Both the position numbers and the translations under genes were made by a program. The notes beneath the pieces were generated by a model, which had not been told where the DNA came from, searched no databases, and saw nothing but the letters and a program-made list of their open reading frames with translations. Below are positions 15,618 to 23,671 of a stretch of DNA of 48,834 nt, one piece after another. How positions within the stretch are numbered: position 1 is the stretch's first letter; each line of letters starts with the position of its first letter. Origin of the DNA: Candidatus Caenarcanales bacterium (lineage in GTDB: Bacteria > Cyanobacteriota > Vampirovibrionia > LMEP-6097); the NCBI GenBank assembly GCA_022447685.1, contig JAKVAO010000012.1, positions 1 through 48,834 on the forward strand, read 5' to 3'.

Positions 15618-16577
15618 ATGTTTAATGACAAAAAGAAAAAAATATTCTCAAATCAACTAGAACCTATTTCAAATAGAGTTATCATCGGGGGTCTCGAAGA
15701 AGATGAATTTCTAAATCTTCCAACTAAAGAGTTAATACTCCAAGAAAGGCAGGCAGAAGCAGAAGCCGAGGTTCAACAATACGTCAATGACACTCTGGTT
15801 CAAGCAAAGCAAGAAGCAGAAGCCATGATAGCCAAAGCCAAAGCAGAAGAGCAGGCTATCAGAGACAATGCTTACAATGAAGGTTTCCAGAAAGGAGAGC
15901 AGGAAGGAAGAGTTGCCATAGAGAATGAGTATCGTATTCTACTTGAAGATGCACAAAATATAATTCAGGCAATTGAGCATGAGAAGCGAGAAGCTCTAGA
16001 AGAAGAAGAGGAAGCTATGCTTGAATTCATCTTCAAAATTGCGAAGAAAATTATAGTTAAAGATCTTAGCTTCGATAAAGAGCCGCTACTAGATTTACTT
16101 AGAAAATCTATTAACTATCTAGATTTCAAACAAGAAATTCTAGTTTCATTACCAAGTGAATCTGCTAAAGCTCTCAATGACTTCAAAGCAGAATTCACGG
16201 CTGAGTTTCCAGACTTAGAATCATTGACTATTACAGCAGATCAGAGCTTAGACAATGGTGACCTTATAGTTGAGTCAAAAAAACAAAGACTGGACCTAAG
16301 ACTAGATGCTCAGATGGAAACACTATTAAATGATCTTAAGCATATTAGAAAGTATTCTAAAACTGTAAGTGAAGCTAAAACAGAGGATAAGCAAGATGAA
16401 TTAGAAGTTCAAGTAAATAATAAAGATAGTCAGCAAAATATAATTTCTGAGAATATCACTGAGATAGACATTAATTCAAACGAGGAAAGTGTGACAAGCG
16501 AGGACTTGGATGACATGGGTGATTTCTCTAGCTTAATGGAAGGCTTAGATATAGATTTAAACAACGATGAAACTTGA
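15618..16577 (+). CDS. fliH: Flagellar assembly protein FliH
   Basis: A 319-residue FliH-like regulator of the export ATPase. It has a long Glu/Ala/Gln coiled-coil (AEAEAEVQQYVNDTLVQAKQ) with a GxxxG-like NEGFQKGEQEGR segment, as in FliH. A globular C-terminal domain follows at about 130-240 (LEFIFKIAKKIIVKDLS, EILVSLPSES, DNGDLIVES). The extra ~75-residue C-terminal tail is acidic and low-complexity (many Glu, Asp, Asn, Ser), which is not typical. It overlaps fliI by 11 bp. No fliJ follows fliI. Confidence 0.85.
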   Translation: MFNDKKKKIFSNQLEPISNRVIIGGLEEDEFLNLPTKELILQERQAEAEAEVQQYVNDTLVQAKQEAEAMIAKAKAEEQAIRDNAYNEGFQKGEQEGRVAIENEYRILLEDAQNIIQAIEHEKREALEEEEEAMLEFIFKIAKKIIVKDLSFDKEPLLDLLRKSINYLDFKQEILVSLPSESAKALNDFKAEFTAEFPDLESLTITADQSLDNGDLIVESKKQRLDLRLDAQMETLLNDLKHIRKYSKTVSEAKTEDKQDELEVQVNNKDSQQNIISENITEIDINSNEESVTSEDLDDMGDFSSLMEGLDIDLNNDET

Positions 16578-17874
16578 TTTTGATGGAATCGCTGAGGATC
16601 TCAGCAGAGCAGAAAGTGTAAGAACTTTAGGTAAAGTATCTAAGGTCATTGGTCTTACTATAGAAGCTGAGGGACTTGTAGTTGAGCTTGGCGAGATGTG
16701 TATAGTTAAATCCAAGCGTAGAGATTTAAGAACTGAAGTCGTAGGCTTCAAAGAAGATAGCACTATATTAATGCCGCTAGGGGAAATGCATGAAATCAAA
16801 ATGGGCGCAGAAGTAGTTCCTACAGGTAAACAAGTTTCCATCAAAGTTGGTCCAAACCTAAAAGGTAGAGTAATAGATGCTTTCGGAGAACCTCTGGATG
16901 ATGGTATTAAACTCAGAACTCACCATGAGGTTGGACAATGGGGAGAAGAGCTATTAAACCCTCTCAAGAAAAGTAGAATCACAGATCAAATGTTTTTCGG
17001 AGTAAGAGCACTAGATGGTTTTCTTTCTTGCGGCAAAGGGCAGAGAATGGGAATCTTCGCTGGTTCAGGTGTAGGTAAAAGTACCTTAATGGGTATGATA
17101 GCCAAAAACGCCAATGCTGACATTAACGTTATAGCCTTAATCGGTGAGCGTGGTAGAGAGGTTCGTGAGTTTATCGAAGAGAGTTTAGGACCAGAAGGTC
17201 TAAAAAGATCTATAGTTGTAGTTGCCACCGGAGACCAACCTGCACTTATAAGAATTAAAGCTGCATTATTTGCTCACTCAATTGCAGAATATTTCAGGGA
17301 TGTAGAAGGTAAAGATGTACTACTTATGTTAGATAGTGTTACCCGTGTCGCTCTTGCCCAAAGAGAAATTGGTCTTGCTGTAGGTGAACCTCCAGCCACT
17401 CGTGGATACACTCCAAGTGTTTTTTCTATTATCCCCAAATTACTTGAAAGAGCTGGAACTGGTGAGAGAGGGAGTATCACAGCTTTATACACAGTACTTG
17501 TTGATGGTGATGATATGAATGAACCTATTAGTGACCTTGCTAGAGGGGTGCTAGACGGACACATAGTTTTATCACGTAAACTTGCCCATCAGAATCACTA
17601 CCCAGCAATAGACGTATTACAGTCAGTAAGTAGGGTTATGGGATCCATAGTCACACCAGAACATAAAGCACAAGCAGGTAAAATTCGCACACTGATGGCA
17701 AGCTACGAGGAAGCCAAGGATTTAATCAATATTGGTGCTTACCAGAAAGGCAGCAATCCTGCTATAGACAAAGCTGTAGCTTCTATAGATAAAATCAACA
17801 GCATACTTAGGCAGCAAACAGAAGATTATACTTCCTATGAAGAGCTAACTAAAATGATGCAAGTTATTAAGTAG
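16567..17874 (+). CDS. fliI: Flagellum-specific ATPase FliI
   Basis: A 435-residue type III export ATPase related to F1 beta. Walker A is FAGSGVGKSTLMGMIAK at about residues 163-178. IALIGERGREVREFIEESLG is the catalytic-glutamate region, and VLLMLDSVTRVALAQREIGL is Walker B with the arginine-containing follow-on. AVGEPPATRGYTPSVFS and VDGDDMNEPISDLARGVLDG are specific to FliI/SctN. It acts at the cytoplasmic face of the export gate. It starts inside fliH. 173 nt without a supported gene follow. Confidence 0.97.
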   Translation: MKLDFDGIAEDLSRAESVRTLGKVSKVIGLTIEAEGLVVELGEMCIVKSKRRDLRTEVVGFKEDSTILMPLGEMHEIKMGAEVVPTGKQVSIKVGPNLKGRVIDAFGEPLDDGIKLRTHHEVGQWGEELLNPLKKSRITDQMFFGVRALDGFLSCGKGQRMGIFAGSGVGKSTLMGMIAKNANADINVIALIGERGREVREFIEESLGPEGLKRSIVVVATGDQPALIRIKAALFAHSIAEYFRDVEGKDVLLMLDSVTRVALAQREIGLAVGEPPATRGYTPSVFSIIPKLLERAGTGERGSITALYTVLVDGDDMNEPISDLARGVLDGHIVLSRKLAHQNHYPAIDVLQSVSRVMGSIVTPEHKAQAGKIRTLMASYEEAKDLINIGAYQKGSNPAIDKAVASIDKINSILRQQTEDYTSYEELTKMMQVIK

Positions 17875-18047
17875 GCTTATTCGCGTTTTCTTGCATTTGT
17901 TCTTTTGTACTGGGGTTGTTTTTTGATTGAGTTGTTATTAGGTCTAGAACAGCAGCAAAAAAATACATCAAAATAATTGTCAAAAATTCAACCTTAAGCT
18001 CTTTTTAACCTTAGGCGAAGGGGAAAGTAATAGAGAGGAACAACAGC

Positions 18048-21000
18048 GTGAATTCTGCATTTACTATAAAAGCACCAATTTCAAATACTAAAATCAATTC
18101 AACAAAAACAAATACTGCACAAACAAATGAAGTAGATACCAGTAGAGATAGATTTATCTACAGTAGATTTATCTCCAATAAATTTTTGAGTGGAGAATAT
18201 ACTGATCCTCAAATTATTCAAGCATTAATAAACCCTATATATAAAGGAAATGATCTTGTTCTAGAAAATGGTAACTACGCTAGAAATAGCAACAATGAAT
18301 TTATTAATAAAAATGACTTACCTAAAGCTATTAAAATAACAGATAAAGATCTTGAATTTTTAGAAAAATTAGCTATATTTTTCAATCCAGGATCAGCTTC
18401 AGCAGAAGAGTCCACACTTGGATTAAGCCAAGCTATTAATTTAATAAATTTTGGATCAGTTACTAATCCTCAAGTTATAGAAGCATTTGAAAATCCCATA
18501 TATAACTCTAGTGGTGAACTATTACTTAAAGATGGTTTCATAACAGCAAAAAATAAAAACTTGAATACCTCAATAAAAAGAGAAGACTTGGAATTTATAA
18601 ACCAATCATTTTCTCCAACAAAGGTAAAACTTGCAAAATTTGTTTTAGAATCAAATAATGCAGCACAGCTAAAGTCAGAAGAAAGTAGAAGAAAGCTATC
18701 TGAAAAAAGAGCAGCCCTCAAAATCATCATTAATAGTGAAAGCACTGCTAGCTATTTAGCAGACTCTCCAAGAGAAGAAAATCTTTTACAAAAAATTTCC
18801 GAACTCATAAAAGAGGATAAAGATTTCAAGCAGCTTATTGAAAAATTCATAACAGACGGTAATGCCATAGCTCTTGATAAATATGCCCAATCACTAAAAA
18901 ATAATCCTGAAAGTAGCAGCAATGAAAAAGCAGAGACTCTAGAAGAATTAAGCCTTTTCTTCAAAGAGATTAAAACAATACTAATCGTTGCCAAATCGAT
19001 AGTTGATACTGAAGACCCTGTAGATGTAGAAGCTAAATTCGAACAAAAAAAATCACAATTTAATTTAAATAAAGAGCTTGAATCTGACTTAGAAAAACTT
19101 GTAAGTAATTATAAAACAGCAAAGATAATAGAAGAAAGCACAAATAAAATTAAAACAAGTGAAGCATTAGAACTTGCTGCAAAAGTGCAAGATCAACCTG
19201 AAATCTATGAAGCTATTCTTGAGACTATTTATAGAAAAGAACTGAAATATTACCGAGAGTCTCTTCAACAAAGCCTTGTCGAGGAAGCTGGCAAAGATGA
19301 GTTAAACTTTGATAAATCTGAAAGACTTTTAAATAAAAAATTTGAAGGGAGACCAGAAATATCTAGTTTCGATTATCAGTCAGAAATCACGAAACTTAAA
19401 GATGAGTTTTCTGAGCTTAGAGAATTGTTCATTCAGTATAGAGTGGCTCAAGAAGCTAGCACACTTAAAAATATTTTTGAAACAACTGACCTGAATTTGA
19501 TTAGAACTAAAGCTCCAAAGATTGCAGAATTAAATAAATTCAACGCCCAGATAGGAAAAAAATTACTAGAAATTCTACAAAATAATAGCCAAGATACAAA
19601 TCTTCTAGATCAACTAATTCCTCAAATTAATAGTCAACTAGAAGCTCAAATAAATCAAGAGTATATTGAAAGTAATCTAGGAGGTAATCAAGAAGCCTTT
19701 TTGTATATTCAAAACAATTATCTAAGGAGTTTCCATGCACTTGTTGAGACTATGAGATCAGACCCAAGCTCTCAAGCAAAAATGAATAGCTATCTAGATA
19801 CTCAAAATGGAACAAGACCGAAAAGTCTTTATGAACAAAGACTTTCACAGCTAAAAAAACAAAGAGATTTAAGCCCTGTCGAAGCAGAATACTTTAAATC
19901 GGTAGAGCGCTTAAGTGTCTTCAACCCTTATCTAGTTGCTGCTTTTAACACTAACCCTAAATTAGTCAGCACAGTTGCAAATGAAGTTCTGGAATTGAAA
20001 TCAACAGAAACTCAAGCCAAGCTTGAAGACAAGGGATACTTTCCATTAATACAGGTAGGTACTGGTCCAGCTGGAACCATAGCCCTTGGTGAAGTTACTA
20101 GAAACAATCCAAACCTAAGTAAGCAAATCTTAGTTATAGACTCTGGCTCCAAAGTTGGAGGACCTTTTGCCGTTCCGAATGGAGCTGCATGGTCTTTAAA
20201 TAGTGCCAACGCAAAATCAGCATCTGTTAGAAACTTAACAGATCTCCCTGAAAATACTGAAGAGGCTAAAACAGTAAGAGGCAATACTGGAAGCTCACTA
20301 AGATGGTTTCCAGGAGAGAGACTCAAAGAAAAGCCAGATATCAGGTATGGTGATATTAACCCAATAGTAGACTACAGTGTCATGCTCAGCGAGATCAATG
20401 ATCAAGATTATGCAAATAATTGGGATCTTCAGAATCTAATTGCAGTCCAGAATGCTTTATTAGTTGAGAATTTATCCTTAGAAACCCAACTAGTGAAAAT
20501 TGAACCAAATCTTGACCCAAATTTAGCAGGAGATAAAGTTGTAACCCTAAGAATTAAGCAAGGTGAAGATTCTAAAGAAATTCAAATTCGCACAGATGCA
20601 TTATTTATAGCAGGTGGCTTAGGTGAAGCAAATTATGGCTTTAATCTTGATTGCAGTCAAGCTTCTCAAAATTTATTAGGTCAAGAACAGAAAAATTCAA
20701 AAGAGTTTCCTAAGCTTTCTACTACCCTTGAAGCTTTCAAAGCATTGGTAGATGAAAATGATCAAAAAGAATTCGAAGAAGACTCCACACTAATCATTTA
20801 TGGAGCTGGAAATTCATTAGATACATTACTAGAGTTTTTCTCACGACAATTTAGTGACAACACCAATCAAAGCATCAAAAATATCAAAAAAATATATGTA
20901 GTTGCAGACAAAGACTTCAATGCTAGACCTAGATATGCAAAGATCAAAGATATTTTCCCAAGAAATAGCAACCCAAATTTCGTGGAAATTATTAATAGTA

Positions 21001-22016
21001 GAGTCTGTGATGTTGATACCCTCAAAGAAAATGATGACAAAGAATTAGTTGTCTTTGATAAAGACTTCGAACTCATTAGTAACTTACAAGGAGATCCAAT
21101 TAAAGGAAATTATGTAATTGCTGCTACTGGCTTTACATCCAATTTGGATGGAATACTAGAAGGATATAGTGAAAAGTTAGCTGAGAGTGATGATAACCAA
21201 GCATTAGCAAGTATAGAGCTGAGATCACCATTCACTTTAAATGGAGATAGCAAAGTGAAAATCGCAGAAGAATTAAGTGCAGATCCCAATATAGTTATTC
21301 TGGGAACTAACTCAAATGCATTTTTTACAGAAGAAGCTAAACTAGCGCAGCTGCCGCAGTTAGCAAGAGAAGCTCTAGAGAGGAATGGAGCCGAGAATGC
21401 TGTAGCAATAGGATTTAGAGGCCCAGATACTCAAACAACAGTAAAGACCTGGCTAGAGCAAAGAGAAGTCAATATACCTAGTGAGAATTTAAAATTTCAA
21501 GCAGAAAAACAAGTAGATATCAATTTGAGTCCATCTACACGTTTCAACAGTTTAGTAAAAGATATTGACCTAGATAGCGGTATCAACTTCGAGCCAAACA
21601 ATAAAAGTAATAATGAAAACTCAATATTGTTAAATACTAAGCTCTATAGTATTCTCGGATCTTCAATTAAAATCATTGACGGTTCAAAAAATAATACTCT
21701 AGCTCAAAACTTTAATGGTGAAATAAACTTTCAAATTGTTATAGATCCTGACAATCAAATACTACAACTAAGTATAGATAAAGAGATAGGCTTTATAGAT
21801 AAAGCAGGTCGAGCTATCTATGATTCAGCTGATATTCTTCCTGAACCTGTATATGATCAAATCGCTGAATCTATAAAAGATCCTATTTTCCAGAAATATG
21901 TGTTGAATTATTGTTCATCCTCACCAAATTTATCCAGGCAAGAGAAACCAATAATTCAAGCCCAATTAGCTTTTAAAAGAGGAGGTGTAGATCCTAGGCG
22001 GAGTTTTATTGGATAA
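18048..22016 (+). CDS. Very large protein: duplicated N-terminus, helical middle, C-terminal FAD/NAD(P)-binding flavoprotein
   Basis: A 1322-residue protein with a GTG start and AGAGGAA 7 nt upstream. The first 35 residues are Ser/Thr/Asn-rich without a Sec signal. Two related segments follow, about 41-112 and 127-188, sharing the pattern T-[DN]-P-Q-[IV]-I-x-A-[LF]-x-N-P-I-Y. Residues ~190-640 are Lys/Glu-rich helices. From ~660 a flavoprotein fold appears: LIQVGTGPAGTIALGE (dinucleotide loop), VIDSGSKVGGPF, LFIAGGLGEANYG, a second loop at ~916 (LIIYGAGNSLDTLLEF), an ATGF motif at ~1024 (VIAATGFTSNLDG) and VILGTNSNAFF near 1081. This pattern is like flavin monooxygenases/oxidoreductases. The substrate is unknown. 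It is adjacent to fliI and convergent with the amidohydrolase gene. Confidence 0.75.
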   Translation: MNSAFTIKAPISNTKINSTKTNTAQTNEVDTSRDRFIYSRFISNKFLSGEYTDPQIIQALINPIYKGNDLVLENGNYARNSNNEFINKNDLPKAIKITDKDLEFLEKLAIFFNPGSASAEESTLGLSQAINLINFGSVTNPQVIEAFENPIYNSSGELLLKDGFITAKNKNLNTSIKREDLEFINQSFSPTKVKLAKFVLESNNAAQLKSEESRRKLSEKRAALKIIINSESTASYLADSPREENLLQKISELIKEDKDFKQLIEKFITDGNAIALDKYAQSLKNNPESSSNEKAETLEELSLFFKEIKTILIVAKSIVDTEDPVDVEAKFEQKKSQFNLNKELESDLEKLVSNYKTAKIIEESTNKIKTSEALELAAKVQDQPEIYEAILETIYRKELKYYRESLQQSLVEEAGKDELNFDKSERLLNKKFEGRPEISSFDYQSEITKLKDEFSELRELFIQYRVAQEASTLKNIFETTDLNLIRTKAPKIAELNKFNAQIGKKLLEILQNNSQDTNLLDQLIPQINSQLEAQINQEYIESNLGGNQEAFLYIQNNYLRSFHALVETMRSDPSSQAKMNSYLDTQNGTRPKSLYEQRLSQLKKQRDLSPVEAEYFKSVERLSVFNPYLVAAFNTNPKLVSTVANEVLELKSTETQAKLEDKGYFPLIQVGTGPAGTIALGEVTRNNPNLSKQILVIDSGSKVGGPFAVPNGAAWSLNSANAKSASVRNLTDLPENTEEAKTVRGNTGSSLRWFPGERLKEKPDIRYGDINPIVDYSVMLSEINDQDYANNWDLQNLIAVQNALLVENLSLETQLVKIEPNLDPNLAGDKVVTLRIKQGEDSKEIQIRTDALFIAGGLGEANYGFNLDCSQASQNLLGQEQKNSKEFPKLSTTLEAFKALVDENDQKEFEEDSTLIIYGAGNSLDTLLEFFSRQFSDNTNQSIKNIKKIYVVADKDFNARPRYAKIKDIFPRNSNPNFVEIINSRVCDVDTLKENDDKELVVFDKDFELISNLQGDPIKGNYVIAATGFTSNLDGILEGYSEKLAESDDNQALASIELRSPFTLNGDSKVKIAEELSADPNIVILGTNSNAFFTEEAKLAQLPQLAREALERNGAENAVAIGFRGPDTQTTVKTWLEQREVNIPSENLKFQAEKQVDINLSPSTRFNSLVKDIDLDSGINFEPNNKSNNENSILLNTKLYSILGSSIKIIDGSKNNTLAQNFNGEINFQIVIDPDNQILQLSIDKEIGFIDKAGRAIYDSADILPEPVYDQIAESIKDPIFQKYVLNYCSSSPNLSRQEKPIIQAQLAFKRGGVDPRRSFIG

Positions 22017-22025
22017 GTACAAAAG

Positions 22026-23315
22026 CTAAACAAGCTCCAATTCATCAGAGGACAAGAAAAATTCATACATTGATTCACTCCCCTGCTCATATAATGCATC
22101 CAAATCAACACTCTGATCTTTAAGCTTCCAGATACAGTAATCAGCAGATTTGCCTAGCTCCAAACTTCCAATTTGCTTATCCATATCAAGCACTCTAGCT
22201 GCATCTATAGTTAAAAGCTCAAAGAGCCTTTTGTAAGAAATATCAGAACCTAATTTTTTGAAGTTAGCCTTAAGGGCAAGAGCTTCTTTTCTCATATCCA
22301 TATCATAATTAGATGCTTTGCTGTCTGTGCCTAGCCCATAGAGAACACCATGCTTTTCCCACAGATCAACTCTAGCCATATTGTGTTTCAGAAAATCATT
22401 ACTACGAGGACAAGTAACTAATCTAATACTTTCATACTCAGTAATCTCAGAGATTTCCTGCTCACTTAAATTAATTGCATGAGTAAGAACCATCTTTGCT
22501 CCTGATTTAAGAAAATCATCTAAAATATACTTTTTAAAATAATCCCAAGAAGAATCAGCCTGTTTCCAGAATTTCTGTTTTTCACCCCATAGTCCAATTC
22601 CTTGCCAGAATTCCTCAAGATCCTGAATCTTAGAAGAATCTCTATCCTGAAACCAGTATTCTTCTTGAATATCTTCAGCAAAGTGACTAAAAATCACTGA
22701 AGCAAATTGATCTGCATTAGCAAGCTCGCCATATATAGCGCCCCATATTTCCGGAGACACACTATATAAAGAATGTGGTGAGAAAGCTAAGTTTAAAATC
22801 CTCTCCAATTCATCTGGTATTTCCTCTAAGGCACTCTGATTTCTCTTAACCACAGTCTTACAAATCTCTTCTGCTAATTTTGAGTTTGAACCAAATAATT
22901 CGCTTGCAATAATTGCTCGAAAGCCCGAGGAATCCCCCAAGGCCTTCATAGAAGCTTCTGGGAAACTAGTATTATCAACCATAAAAGTAGTCCCAGTATT
23001 CATAGCTTCTTTGTAACATTTTCTGCTTGCAGTTAAAGCATCAAAAGAATCTTGGTTTTGTTCAATTAAAAGATCTTTGATCCATGGAAATAATTTATTC
23101 GAGCTTAAGTTAAGATTCTGATAAGCAGAATGGCAGTGTAGATTAATAAAACCTGGGCTAATTATATATTTGAATCCTAGGTCATTTAACGTATTTTTAT
23201 CATTTAGACTAGATATTGAGTCCAGCAAACCATCTTTACACTCTATATAAGCATTTTTAACTAGTTCATTTGGGTTTTTAATTAGTATATTTTGGGTATA
23301 TAGAGAGTGTGTCAT
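22026..23315 (-). CDS. Amidohydrolase-family deaminase (possibly aminodeoxyfutalosine deaminase)
   Basis: A 429-residue TRZ/ATZ/guanine-deaminase-type amidohydrolase. Metal-site motifs: SPGFINLHCHSAYQN (HxH), FSPHSLYSVSP, VIFSHFAED, a HAINLSE histidine, RLVTCPRSND, and GLGTDSKASN with the catalytic Asp. The C-terminal LELGKSADYCIWKL is standard for the family. These enzymes deaminate or dechlorinate purine- or triazine-like substrates. Because MqnA is encoded in this window, an aminodeoxyfutalosine deaminase role in menaquinone synthesis is an attractive inference. S-adenosylhomocysteine or guanine deaminase cannot be excluded. It is divergent from the STAS gene, with only about 25 bp between starts. 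Confidence 0.75.
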   Translation of the reverse strand: MTHSLYTQNILIKNPNELVKNAYIECKDGLLDSISSLNDKNTLNDLGFKYIISPGFINLHCHSAYQNLNLSSNKLFPWIKDLLIEQNQDSFDALTASRKCYKEAMNTGTTFMVDNTSFPEASMKALGDSSGFRAIIASELFGSNSKLAEEICKTVVKRNQSALEEIPDELERILNLAFSPHSLYSVSPEIWGAIYGELANADQFASVIFSHFAEDIQEEYWFQDRDSSKIQDLEEFWQGIGLWGEKQKFWKQADSSWDYFKKYILDDFLKSGAKMVLTHAINLSEQEISEITEYESIRLVTCPRSNDFLKHNMARVDLWEKHGVLYGLGTDSKASNYDMDMRKEALALKANFKKLGSDISYKRLFELLTIDAARVLDMDKQIGSLELGKSADYCIWKLKDQSVDLDALYEQGSESMYEFFLSSDELELV

Positions 23316-23340
23316 AGCAATAAGCTTAACACCAGTGGGT

Positions 23341-23670
23341 ATGAATGAACTTATGTTAGAACTAGATGTGAAGAAGAATGAAGAGAAGCTTCTTGAGATA
23401 GAAGTCGGTGGGCAACTACTTTATAGCGAAGCCGAAAAATTCAAAGACACCATTCTTCCTTACCTAAAGGAACAGGCAAGAGTAGTAGTTGATTGTACCA
23501 AGCTTGACTTCATCGATAGTGCAGGCATGGGTTCATTTGTCAGATTATGGAAAGAATGTAGAATTATCGGGGCAGATTTAGAGTTTCAAAACGTAGTTGA
23601 ACATGTACAAAATCTTTTAAAGATTGCAAGGTTACACCAATTAACCAATATAAGTTCTCAGACTAGTTAA
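23341..23670 (+). CDS. STAS-domain anti-sigma factor antagonist
   Basis: About 109 residues, a single STAS domain of the SpoIIAA/RsbV type. The key segment VVVDCTKLDFIDSAGMGSFVRLWKEC contains DSAGMGS, whose serine is the usual phosphorylation site. A GTG at 23335 is in frame, and I prefer the ATG at 23341. The next gene, 1 nt after the stop, fuses the matching PP2C phosphatase and anti-sigma-like kinase domain. So this pair looks like a complete partner-switching module in which the unphosphorylated STAS protein would bind the kinase and free a sigma factor. The target may be the sigma factor at 378 or another elsewhere. Confidence 0.92.
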   Translation: MNELMLELDVKKNEEKLLEIEVGGQLLYSEAEKFKDTILPYLKEQARVVVDCTKLDFIDSAGMGSFVRLWKECRIIGADLEFQNVVEHVQNLLKIARLHQLTNISSQTS

Positions 23671-23671
23671 A

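Noticed and set aside
17875..18047. fliJ or another small gene after fliI
   Set aside because: No ORF of useful length with a start and coding-like composition in this 173-nt gap.
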